Shown here piece by piece: positions 36,526 through 44,778 of a stretch of 64,000 bases of DNA. The first letter of the stretch is position 1. Each line of letters starts with the position of its first letter. A model generated the notes under the pieces. That model did no database searches and was not told where the DNA came from. It saw nothing but the letters and a program-made list of their open reading frames with translations. The DNA is from Algibacter miyuki (GTDB lineage Bacteria > Bacteroidota > Bacteroidia > Flavobacteriales > Flavobacteriaceae). Where the stretch lies: NCBI RefSeq assembly GCF_042427745.1, contig NZ_JBHMFA010000034.1; one strand, 5' to 3'. A program made the translations under genes and the position numbers.

Positions 36526-37572
36526 TTAAATTGAATCTCTATCAATAAAATTAAAAGGTACTTTAAATCTCCCTCTCTCCTTATTTAAAATCATTTTAGC
36601 TGCTGTTTCTCCCATAATATCAAAATCTGTAGATACAACTGAAATTCCAAAAAGAGACTTTAAAGGAGTATCATTATAAGAAATAACGCCAATATCTTCT
36701 CCTAGCACATATTCTTGTTCTCTAGCCTGTGTTATAAAATTTACTAAATCAGACTCCTCAATGATTATAAATAAATCATCCTTTTTCATTATGATATCAT
36801 CATAAATCTCATCCAACACTTCAAAATCAAATTGATATTCTCCACAAAATTTTCCGATGCCACGCCAAATTCTTCTTGGATAAGGATAAACAGATTCTCT
36901 TGGATACACAAGCACTACCCTCTTGTACTTGGATAATTTTTGAATCCCAAGCTTTAAAGCTGTATAAACATCATTCTCAAAATCTTGATAAACCGTAATA
37001 ATCTCATTTTCGTCACTCTCCAATGCATTATCCATTAAAATAAGCTTATTCTCTGGTATTTTTTTCAAAGCTAAAGATACCGTTTCAGTCATACTAACAT
37101 GCTGAAGCTTTTCTGTTTTAAAATGAGGCATAATTACATAATAATCATAAGACGATTTATGTTTGGTTAACAAATTTAAGAATAGCGTTTCATCACAATG
37201 ATAAATATGTAAATCGGTTTGAGCATTAGCCCCCATACCATTTACGAAAGAGTTATAAATTCTCATCTTATAAGAACTCAATTTATTAACAAGAAACAAA
37301 ATATTAATTTTAGAAATAAGTTTGGTTCTTGCTATATAAAATCCTTTACCTCTAATTGATGAAATAACATTACGCTCCTTTAAAATATTATACGCCTTTT
37401 CAACGGTGTCTCTAGAGACGTAAAGCTCTTCACTGAAACTATTAATTGATGGAATCTTTTCATCCATTTCTAAATTTCCAATGGCAATATTATGAATTAT
37501 TGATTTTACAATTTGTTGATATTTTGATTCTCTTGAATCCTCATCAATTTGAACAAAATTTGATATTTCCAT
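36526..37572 (-). CDS. GntR-family repressor with sugar-binding domain (AraR-like)
   Basis: Transcription regulator of 348 residues. The N-terminal winged helix-turn-helix (about 12-80) is textbook GntR: 'ESKYQQIVKSIIHNIAIGNL', 'KIPSINSFSEELYVSRDTVEKAYNIL' and 'SIRGKGFYI'. The C-terminal 260 residues resemble a LacI/periplasmic-binding effector domain ('INILFLVNKLSSYKMRIYNSFV', 'VISYNDTPLKSLFGISVVSTDFDIMGETAAKMIL'). This is the same design as AraR, so L-arabinose or a related sugar is a plausible effector. It lies upstream of no operon gene on its strand except the convergent LRR gene; a TTACATGTAA palindrome lies 44 bp ahead of its start. Effector identity is inferred. Confidence 0.85.
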   Translation of the reverse strand: MEISNFVQIDEDSRESKYQQIVKSIIHNIAIGNLEMDEKIPSINSFSEELYVSRDTVEKAYNILKERNVISSIRGKGFYIARTKLISKINILFLVNKLSSYKMRIYNSFVNGMGANAQTDLHIYHCDETLFLNLLTKHKSSYDYYVIMPHFKTEKLQHVSMTETVSLALKKIPENKLILMDNALESDENEIITVYQDFENDVYTALKLGIQKLSKYKRVVLVYPRESVYPYPRRIWRGIGKFCGEYQFDFEVLDEIYDDIIMKKDDLFIIIEESDLVNFITQAREQEYVLGEDIGVISYNDTPLKSLFGISVVSTDFDIMGETAAKMILNKERGRFKVPFNFIDRDSI

Positions 37573-37861
37573 AAAATTTATTTTTTTAAAGTTGAAAAAA
37601 AACCGTTCCTAAATCCTTACATGTAATTTTATAAACTCATTTCATTTATTAATATCTAATAAAAAAAGCGGTATTCAAAATTACCTAAGAACGAAAAAAA
37701 AATCGGGGAAATATAGCTTTTACAAGAGGTGATATGTCTTCAATAACGAAAAAAATAAATACACAATAAACTGAATAACAACAAATTAAACAGTTTGAAA
37801 ATCAATAGAAATGAAGGCATTATAAAAATATTAATTTAAACAAATACACAAATTTTGAAGT
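37573..37861. other. Spacer between fbp and GntR gene
   Basis: 289 AT-rich bases holding the promoter of the GntR regulator. The only notable sequence is a perfect 10-bp palindrome TTACATGTAA at 37617-37626, a possible autoregulatory site. No copy of the PUL operator and no gene are present. Confidence 0.4.
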
Positions 37862-38896
37862 TTAAGCTGTTGGTGTTTCCTCTAGCAAATATTTCTTCAT
37901 ACACGTTTCTGCCTTCTCAACCATAAGGCTACTGCCGCAAAAAATTGGACACCTTTGATGTAGAGTACTCGGCTTTATATCCATAATTCTTATGTAACCA
38001 TCACTAGCTTTTCCACCAGCTTGTTCTGTCAAAAACGCCATAGGGTTACACTCATATAATAAACGCAACTTTCCTTCTGGATTTTTAGAACTTGTAGGGT
38101 ACATATAAATACCGCCATTAATTAAATTTCTGTGAAAATCTGAAACCATCGAACCTACATAGCGATAAGTATAGGGCCGGTTTCCTTCTTCTGCTTGGCA
38201 AAATTTTAAATAATCTTTTACTCCTTGAGGGAAATGGGTGTAATTACCATTGTTAATAGAAAACGTATTTCCATTTTCGGGAAAACGCATATTGGCATGC
38301 GATAAATAAAACGACCCTATGGCAGGATTTAATGTAAAGCCATTAACTCCATGTCCTGTGGTGTAAACCAACATAGTAGATGTACCATAAATTATATACC
38401 CTGCTGCTACTTGCTCATTTCCTTTTTGTAAAAAATCTTCTTTTTTTACCGGCATTCCCATAGGGGTTGATCTTCTGTAAATTGAAAAAATGGTTCCTAC
38501 ACTTACATTAACGTCAATATTAGACGACCCATCTAATGGGTCAATTAATACCACATATTTATTTCTATGTGAATTTGTTTTACCTTGAATTGTAATAAAA
38601 TCCTCTTCCTCTTCACTAGTAATACCACATACTATTTCCCTGTTAATTAAGGCTGTTTTAAAAACATCATTAGCAAAAAGATCTAATTTTTGTTGATCTT
38701 CACCTTGAATATTAGTTTCTCCTACCGTCCCAATAATATCTACCAAACCAGCTTTTCCAACTTCATGATTTACCACTTTGGCAGCCAATCTAATAGAATT
38801 TAATAATCTTGAAAGTTCACCAGAGGAGTATTTAAAATGTTTTTGATTTTCAATGATAAACTCACCCAAAGTTATATGCTTATTCTCCATAATCAA
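37862..38896 (-). CDS. fbp: Fructose-1,6-bisphosphatase class 1
   Basis: Gluconeogenic enzyme producing fructose 6-phosphate from fructose 1,6-bisphosphate in the cytoplasm. The 344 residues match class 1 length and motifs: metal site 'VVLIDPLDGSSNIDVNVSVGTIFSIYRR' (about 115-142), 'TSEEEEDF' (about 98), 'YRYVGSMVSDFHRNLINGGIYMYP', and 'LRLLYECNPMAFLTEQAGGKASDG' near the end. A housekeeping-type enzyme inside a PUL is unusual; growth on pentoses or deoxysugars requires gluconeogenesis, which could explain its presence. I cannot tell whether it is the only fbp in the genome. No PUL operator precedes it. Confidence 0.96.
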   Translation of the reverse strand: MIMENKHITLGEFIIENQKHFKYSSGELSRLLNSIRLAAKVVNHEVGKAGLVDIIGTVGETNIQGEDQQKLDLFANDVFKTALINREIVCGITSEEEEDFITIQGKTNSHRNKYVVLIDPLDGSSNIDVNVSVGTIFSIYRRSTPMGMPVKKEDFLQKGNEQVAAGYIIYGTSTMLVYTTGHGVNGFTLNPAIGSFYLSHANMRFPENGNTFSINNGNYTHFPQGVKDYLKFCQAEEGNRPYTYRYVGSMVSDFHRNLINGGIYMYPTSSKNPEGKLRLLYECNPMAFLTEQAGGKASDGYIRIMDIKPSTLHQRCPIFCGSSLMVEKAETCMKKYLLEETPTA

Positions 38897-38931
38897 CTTA
38901 GTATTATTGCTTAAATATTATATTTATTTAT

Positions 38932-40116
38932 TTATTTATTTACGGCATTAAATTGTGTTTCTATTGGCACACCATAAATAGATTCTAAATCGTTTACACT
39001 TTTTTTGTAAAATGCGGTTTCGGGAGGCAAATTAATAGTATCCCAAAAGGTAGGATTGTATTTTATATCAAAGTCTCCCATATCGCTACGCTTACTATTT
39101 ATATTTTTAATATCAAATTTCTTTCTATCCGAAATCACACTTAAAACTATGGCTTCATGTCTGTAAGCACATTTTACTTTTGTAGTTTTCAACTTCAAAA
39201 GTTTCCTTTTTTGTTCACTAATAGTTCCCTGAATAGACGGGTTTCTGTTATGGTAGCTTAAAACTAATTTTCCATTAATATCTTTCTTATAAAGAAAAAG
39301 AGAATTTAATCTAGATAATTCCATTTTATAAATCCCATAAGTATCGATACCAATATAAAGTCTTATAAAATCCATTTTCTTATCCTTTTTACGACCTTCA
39401 ATAATAACAATATCCTCACCATCATAAGAGGTATCACCTGTTTTACTCCAATTGTAGTCTTTTAATGAAAAACCTTGCCTTATTGGGTCTATTTGAGCCA
39501 TTACAATTACGGTATGCACAGGTTGCTTTTTATTAACGAATCGATAATCGGCAGATTTTCTTTGCTCTGCAATTTCCATTTCATCAAAACTTGGCACTGT
39601 AGGCCCATAATCTAATATTTTAAGATAATGCTCTACCATAAAACGGGTTTTGCCATCTTCTACAGAAGAGCGCCTGTAAATCATGTTTAACTGATGTTTA
39701 GAGCTTAACGTATTAGATTTAACCTTTTTTACAGCATTTTTAACATACGCACTAGGATTTAAAAGTTTAACCTCTGAAAGTGATACAATATCCTCTTTTA
39801 GGACTATACTTTTCTCTTTTTGGTCTAAATAATCTTGAACTTTTATTTTATATGTTTTATAGCCAATACTTGAAATTTCTAAAGAATCTTGCAGGTTGCT
39901 TTTAGCAAGTGATAGTTGAAAACCGCCTTCGTCATTACTTGCAGTACCCACATATTTTTTAGGAATCCCAACAGCAGCATAAGGCACATTCATATTGTAT
40001 TCATCCATAATAACACCTTCAAGAAAAACCTCCTTTTTTTCTTGGGCATATGAAGAATTTGCTGAAATAAGCATGAATCCTATGACTATCAAGAATGTCG
40101 TTTTTAGTTTTATCAT
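38932..40116 (-). CDS. Carboxypeptidase-regulatory-like domain protein, unknown function
   Basis: 394 residues with a signal peptide (to about 24, 'ANSSYAQEKK'). The N-terminal part (about 28-115) is a carboxypeptidase-regulatory-like beta-sandwich as found at the start of SusC proteins: 'LEGVIMDEYNMNVPYAAVGI', 'ASNDEGGFQLSL', 'LEISSIGYKTYKIKV'. The remaining 270 residues form an uncharacterised, probably beta-rich module ('GDTSYDGEDIVIIEGRKKDKKMDFIRLYIGIDTYGIYKMEL') seen in many Bacteroidota envelope proteins. It is not a transporter because no plug or barrel follows. It lies 35 bp upstream of fbp and may share a transcript with it. Function unknown. Confidence 0.75.
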   Translation of the reverse strand: MIKLKTTFLIVIGFMLISANSSYAQEKKEVFLEGVIMDEYNMNVPYAAVGIPKKYVGTASNDEGGFQLSLAKSNLQDSLEISSIGYKTYKIKVQDYLDQKEKSIVLKEDIVSLSEVKLLNPSAYVKNAVKKVKSNTLSSKHQLNMIYRRSSVEDGKTRFMVEHYLKILDYGPTVPSFDEMEIAEQRKSADYRFVNKKQPVHTVIVMAQIDPIRQGFSLKDYNWSKTGDTSYDGEDIVIIEGRKKDKKMDFIRLYIGIDTYGIYKMELSRLNSLFLYKKDINGKLVLSYHNRNPSIQGTISEQKRKLLKLKTTKVKCAYRHEAIVLSVISDRKKFDIKNINSKRSDMGDFDIKYNPTFWDTINLPPETAFYKKSVNDLESIYGVPIETQFNAVNK

Positions 40117-40248
40117 TTTAAAATATTTTATTTATTAAGGTTTATATTGAATACTATCCTTATCATCGACATTGATTAATTAATTCTGATGAATCTATTA
40201 AAGTTTCTCATCATCAATTTTTCTGTTTTTTTTATTTATACTATTCTT

Positions 40249-41700
40249 TTATTTTTTATCTGTTTTTATTTTATTATTTTTATATAGCAATCCATCCAAA
40301 GGCTTCCTATAAGGTACACCCTCTAAATAATAATCGAAAAAAATATTATCATTTTTAGACATATTTCGTTTTGAAAAACCTTTAGGTTTCAACCCTTCAC
40401 TCCATGTTAATAATTCTGTTTTAAGCTGCTTTGCAATTTCTGGATGTTTTGAAAGCAAATCATTTTTTTCTTCAATATCTTCATCCAAATTAAAAAGATA
40501 TTCTCTATCATCACCTTTCAAAAATTTCCATTCACCTTTTCTAATAGCAGATTGCCCCCCCCATCTCCAACACAACTTATCGTGTGGAGCACCCGTATTT
40601 TCACCATTTAAAAAAGGAATTAAATTAACACCATCTAATGTATCATCCTTTGACAAGCCTGCCAACTCCACTGCCGTTGCAGCAAAATCTAATGCAGATA
40701 CCGGATGTTTATAAGTGCCATTTTTCAATTTACCTTTCCAATACACAACAAAAGGAGTTCTTATACCACCTTCTATTAAGGTTCCTTTTTCGCCATTTAA
40801 TGGGTCGTTTAAAGAACCATCCCATCCAGGACCTCCTCCAGGCTTATCTTCCTTTGTGATTTTTAGTGGAGCGCCGTTATCTCCAATAATAAAAATAACT
40901 GTATTATCTATTAAGTTATTTTTCTCTAAAGTTTTTATAATGGCCCCTACCCCGTCATCTACCGCAGAAAGCATGGCTAAAGCTTTACGACGACGCTCTG
41001 GCATTTCGCCTGGAAATCTATCTAAGTATTTTTTTGTGGCATCCAAAGGCACATGTGGTGCTCTGTAGGCTAAATAGAAAAAGAAGGGTTTATCCTTGTT
41101 CATTTCTATAAAGGTAGTTGCCGCTTTACTGCAGGCATCTAAATGATACATGTTAGTAGTTTCAGTAGTTAACGGAATAGATTCTCCATCAAAATTGAAA
41201 TTAGTCAATCCTGGACGATTACTATTTTTATAAAAAACATGATCAAAACCATGGGTAGTTATCTCATCAGTTGCGCCTAAGTGCCATTTTCCAGCCATAC
41301 CTGTAGTATAGCCGACACTTTTAAGCCGTTCTCCAATGGTTGTTTCTGATTTAAACCCATTTAAGGAATCGCCATTCATTTCAAATCCAAATCTAGATTG
41401 AAAACGCCCGGTTATCAGACCTGCACGAGATGGTTGGCATTGTGGCGCTGTAGAATAACCACTTTCCATACGCACACCATTACGCGCTAATCTATCAATG
41501 TTTGGTGTTTTTACATCGGCCTTAATACCTTGTATTGAAAGATCTGAATACCCATGGTCATCCGTATAAATAACAATAAAATTAGGCTTTGCTTTTTGCT
41601 CTTGATCTTTAGCATCCTTCTGTTCTTTACCTATACTTTTACACTGTGTACTTAAAATAAACACACTAAAAAGAAGTAAAAATTTGAAGTAATATTTCAT
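40249..41700 (-). CDS. S1 family sulfatase lipoprotein (tandem copy A)
   Basis: 483-residue sulfatase with a lipoprotein signal (Cys20, 'LSTQCKSIG'). Active-site features: 'IVIYTDDHGYSDLSIQGI' with Asp47-48, formylglycine Cys88 in CQPSR, 'GMAGKWHLG', 'AYRAPHVPLDATKKY', and 'IIGDNGAPLKI' followed by 'GEKGTLIEGGIRTPFVVYW'. It is a close paralogue of the next gene upstream; long blocks are identical between the two, such as 'NNLxDNTVIFIIGDNGAPLKI' and 'HDKLCWRWGGQSAIRKGEWKF'. Last gene of a four-sulfatase run. Substrate position unknown. Confidence 0.92.
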   Translation of the reverse strand: MKYYFKFLLLFSVFILSTQCKSIGKEQKDAKDQEQKAKPNFIVIYTDDHGYSDLSIQGIKADVKTPNIDRLARNGVRMESGYSTAPQCQPSRAGLITGRFQSRFGFEMNGDSLNGFKSETTIGERLKSVGYTTGMAGKWHLGATDEITTHGFDHVFYKNSNRPGLTNFNFDGESIPLTTETTNMYHLDACSKAATTFIEMNKDKPFFFYLAYRAPHVPLDATKKYLDRFPGEMPERRRKALAMLSAVDDGVGAIIKTLEKNNLIDNTVIFIIGDNGAPLKITKEDKPGGGPGWDGSLNDPLNGEKGTLIEGGIRTPFVVYWKGKLKNGTYKHPVSALDFAATAVELAGLSKDDTLDGVNLIPFLNGENTGAPHDKLCWRWGGQSAIRKGEWKFLKGDDREYLFNLDEDIEEKNDLLSKHPEIAKQLKTELLTWSEGLKPKGFSKRNMSKNDNIFFDYYLEGVPYRKPLDGLLYKNNKIKTDKK

Positions 41701-41706
41701 ATCTAA

Positions 41707-43167
41707 TTAGTTTCTTTTTTTCTTGTTATTCTTTTTTTTATTTTTTCCTGTTTCAGTTTTTACACTTACCTTTTTGTTAGTTATTCCATCTAGATAATAA
41801 TCAAAATAGGCGTTAGCATTTTTAGACATTCCTCCTTTTGAAAATCCGGTTGGAGTCAATCCATTACTCCATGCCAATAATTCTTTTTTTAGCTCCTTAA
41901 CTATTTCCGGATGCTTAGCAAGCAAATCATTCTTTTCTTCAATATCCTGATCCAAATTAAAAAGATATTCTCTATCATCACCTTTAAAAAATTTCCATTC
42001 ACCTTTTCTAATGGCCGATTGTCCTCCCCATCTCCAACACAATTTATCATGAGGAGCTTCCAATTTTTCTCCGTTTAAAAAGGGAATTAAATTAACACCA
42101 TCTAGCTTATCATCTGTTGATAATCCCGCCAATTCTACTGCCGTTGCAGCAAAATCCATGGAGGACACTGGGTGCTTATATGTTCCTTTTACCAATTTAT
42201 CTTTCCAATACACCACGAAAGGGGTTCTAATACCTCCTTCAATTAAGGTGCCTTTTTCACCATTCAATGGATCATTTAACGAACCATCCCATCCTGGCCC
42301 TCCACCAGGTTTATCTTTTTTTGTAATCTTTAAAGGAGCGCCGTTATCTCCAATAATGAAAATAACCGTATTGTCTGTTAAATTATTTTCATCTAATGTT
42401 TTCATAATTTCTCCAACACCATCATCTACTGCTGAAAGCATGGCTAAAGCTTGACGACGACGTTCAGGCATTTTACCAGGAAAGCGATCCAAATATTTTT
42501 GTGTCGCATCCAATGGTACGTGTGGTGCTCTATATGCTAAATAGAAAAAGAACGGTTTATCCTTGTGCATTTCTATAAAAGTTGTTGCCGCTTTACTACA
42601 CGCATCTAAATGATACATTTTAGTAGTTCCAGCGGCTAAAGGAATAGACTTACCTTCAAAATTAAAATTAGCTACTCCTGGTTGCGCACTGTTTTTGTAA
42701 AACACATGATCGAAACCATGTTTGGTTATTTGATTTCCAGGGCCCAAATGCCATTTTCCGGCCATACCAGTAGCATAACCAGCACTTTTAAGCCTGTCTG
42801 CAATAGTGGTTTCTGCATCAAATCCTTCCAAAGAATCACCATTAAGTTCTAATCCAAATCTAGATTGGAAACGTCCTGTTAAAATACCGCCTCTAGATGG
42901 CACACATTGAGGCGCTGTAGAATATCCACTTTCCATACGCACCCCATTACGAGCTAAATTATCTATGTTTGGAGTTTTAACGTCATATTTGATACCTTGA
43001 ATTGAAAGATCTGAATACCCATGATCGTCTGTATAAATGACAATGAAATTTGGTTTGGATTTTTCTTTATTAACAGCACTCTTTTTCGCGGTGTCGTTTG
43101 TACTTTGACATTGCGCATTTAAAACGCAAAAAGCAAAAATGAATGCTAGCTTTATATAATATTTCAT
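41707..43167 (-). CDS. S1 family sulfatase lipoprotein (tandem copy B)
   Basis: 486-residue paralogue of the sulfatase at 40249-41700, separated from it by only 6 bp. Lipobox Cys20 ('LNAQCQST'), metal Asp47-48, formylglycine Cys88 in CVPSR, 'GMAGKWHLGPG', 'GDNGAPLKITKKDKPGGGPGWD'. The two proteins diverge mainly in the signal region, around the activating motif (CQPSRAGLITG against CVPSRGGILTG) and in the C-terminal tail, here a run of Lys and Asn after 'KKVSVKTETG'. A recent tandem duplication is the simplest reading. Confidence 0.92.
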   Translation of the reverse strand: MKYYIKLAFIFAFCVLNAQCQSTNDTAKKSAVNKEKSKPNFIVIYTDDHGYSDLSIQGIKYDVKTPNIDNLARNGVRMESGYSTAPQCVPSRGGILTGRFQSRFGLELNGDSLEGFDAETTIADRLKSAGYATGMAGKWHLGPGNQITKHGFDHVFYKNSAQPGVANFNFEGKSIPLAAGTTKMYHLDACSKAATTFIEMHKDKPFFFYLAYRAPHVPLDATQKYLDRFPGKMPERRRQALAMLSAVDDGVGEIMKTLDENNLTDNTVIFIIGDNGAPLKITKKDKPGGGPGWDGSLNDPLNGEKGTLIEGGIRTPFVVYWKDKLVKGTYKHPVSSMDFAATAVELAGLSTDDKLDGVNLIPFLNGEKLEAPHDKLCWRWGGQSAIRKGEWKFFKGDDREYLFNLDQDIEEKNDLLAKHPEIVKELKKELLAWSNGLTPTGFSKGGMSKNANAYFDYYLDGITNKKVSVKTETGKNKKKNNKKKRN

Positions 43168-43227
43168 AAATATTTTTTTTATAGTTTCTAAACACCAATA
43201 GAATAACCTAGAAATAGGTGTTTTTCT

Positions 43228-44757
43228 TTAATTAATTTCTAGTTTCTTTCCTTTTAATCCTTTTAGTTGTTTTCCAACACTTTCTGGTCTGTACTTGGTT
43301 ATATCGAATTTTGGATTTTGTATGGGTATAATAGCTTTTGTATCATGAATATGTTTCTCAATTAATTTATCTAATTCCGTAACTTTTTCCGGATATACTT
43401 TAGCTAAATTATTATGCTCACTCACATCCCATTTTAAATTGTACAATAAATAATCGTGCTTAAAATTATTTCCTTGGTGAAATAACCTAATTAATTTCCA
43501 ATCTCCAGAGTGCACAGACATGGCTGTTGGTAACCAATCAGGAACTCCCGGTTGATGAGGGAAATATGTAAATATCCCCTCTCTTTTTACATCTTTACCT
43601 TTTAAAGTTTCGGTAATATCAATACCATCAACAGTGTAATTTTTAGGCATTTCTAAACCTGCTAAATGCAACAACGTTGGATAGAAATCTGTAGACTGAA
43701 TTAATGCATCACTCGTTGTTCCAGGTGCAGTAATTCCAGGATATGAAATAACTGTTGGCACTCTTACGCCACCTTCAAACATCGTTGCTTTTCCGCCACG
43801 TAAAGGTCTATTACTTGTTGGTGGAGCTACATATTCGTCTCCATTTGGTAAAACATCTGTTACCCCATTGTACATATTCCCTCCGTTATCACTCGTGAAA
43901 ACAATAATGGTGTTTTCGCTTAAATTTAATCTATCCAATTCATCTAGCAATCGTCCGATGGCATCATCCATAGAATGAATCATTGCTGCATAAGTTGCTG
44001 AGTGTTGTGCATCCGTTAAATCTACTTTTGTTCTATAATATTTTTTTAGAGTTTCCTTGGCATCAAAAGGCGCATGCACAGAAAATTGCCAATAATTCAT
44101 AAAAAATGGCACAGACTTATCTATAGATCTTAACCAAGAAACGGCTTCGTCTGCCATTCTATCTTCTATGTGTTCTTTAGTATATTTTTCTTTAAAACTT
44201 GGATATTTCCATGGAGCAACAAAACTACCTGCAGGCCCTGGCCCTGGCCAATGTGGAATATCAACATCAAAACCATGTTCTAAAGGAGAATAAGGTGTTT
44301 TTCCTAAATGCCACTTTCCAAAATGTGCTGTTTGGTACCCCGCATTTTTAAATTGTTTACCTAAAGTTGGTAATTGATTATCTAGTCTTGAAACAGATTC
44401 TAACATGACCGCTTTATTCCCAGGAGCTGGATTTTTTTGTAGTGTTGCTTTTAATTTCACTTCTCCCAAATGTGCTGTTGGCGCTGTAATACCTGTTCTA
44501 GCCGGTGTTTGTCCTGTTAAAACACTTGCTCTTGTAGGGGAACATAATGGACTTGCTGCGTAAGCTCTTGTATAAGTAATACCTCTAGCGGCTAAACGCT
44601 CTAAATTTGGAGTTTCGTATAGTTTAGTTTTACCGTAAAGTGTAACATCGCTCCAGCCTAAATCATCAGCTAAAATAAAAACTACGTTGGGTTTATTTTG
44701 AGCCTCTATTCTAGTGATTAAGGCACAAGTTAAAATTAAAAAAAACAGTTTTTTCAT
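43228..44757 (-). CDS. S1 family sulfatase (arylsulfatase A-like)
   Basis: 509 residues, signal peptide to about 20 ('TRIEAQNKP'). Metal Asp31-32 in 'ILADDLGWSDVTLYG', formylglycine Cys72 in CSPTR, 'AHFGKWHLGKTPYSPLEHGFD', 'FTSDNGGNMYNG' and 'RGGKATMFEGGVRVPTVISYPG'. It is related to the sulfatase at 54953-56473 ('LCSPTR.S.LTGQ.PAR..IT', 'GNIY/FEGG.RVP'), suggesting that duplicated enzymes were placed in both halves of the PUL. It follows the sulfatase at 44779 by 21 bp and is soluble rather than lipid-anchored by its signal. Confidence 0.92.
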   Translation of the reverse strand: MKKLFFLILTCALITRIEAQNKPNVVFILADDLGWSDVTLYGKTKLYETPNLERLAARGITYTRAYAASPLCSPTRASVLTGQTPARTGITAPTAHLGEVKLKATLQKNPAPGNKAVMLESVSRLDNQLPTLGKQFKNAGYQTAHFGKWHLGKTPYSPLEHGFDVDIPHWPGPGPAGSFVAPWKYPSFKEKYTKEHIEDRMADEAVSWLRSIDKSVPFFMNYWQFSVHAPFDAKETLKKYYRTKVDLTDAQHSATYAAMIHSMDDAIGRLLDELDRLNLSENTIIVFTSDNGGNMYNGVTDVLPNGDEYVAPPTSNRPLRGGKATMFEGGVRVPTVISYPGITAPGTTSDALIQSTDFYPTLLHLAGLEMPKNYTVDGIDITETLKGKDVKREGIFTYFPHQPGVPDWLPTAMSVHSGDWKLIRLFHQGNNFKHDYLLYNLKWDVSEHNNLAKVYPEKVTELDKLIEKHIHDTKAIIPIQNPKFDITKYRPESVGKQLKGLKGKKLEIN

Positions 44758-44778
44758 CTTAATATTTTTATCGAATTA

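Noticed and set aside
43190..43223. AAACACC/GGTGTTT inverted repeat between two sulfatases as a terminator
   Set aside because: Short stem, long loop and no T-run on the transcribed strand.
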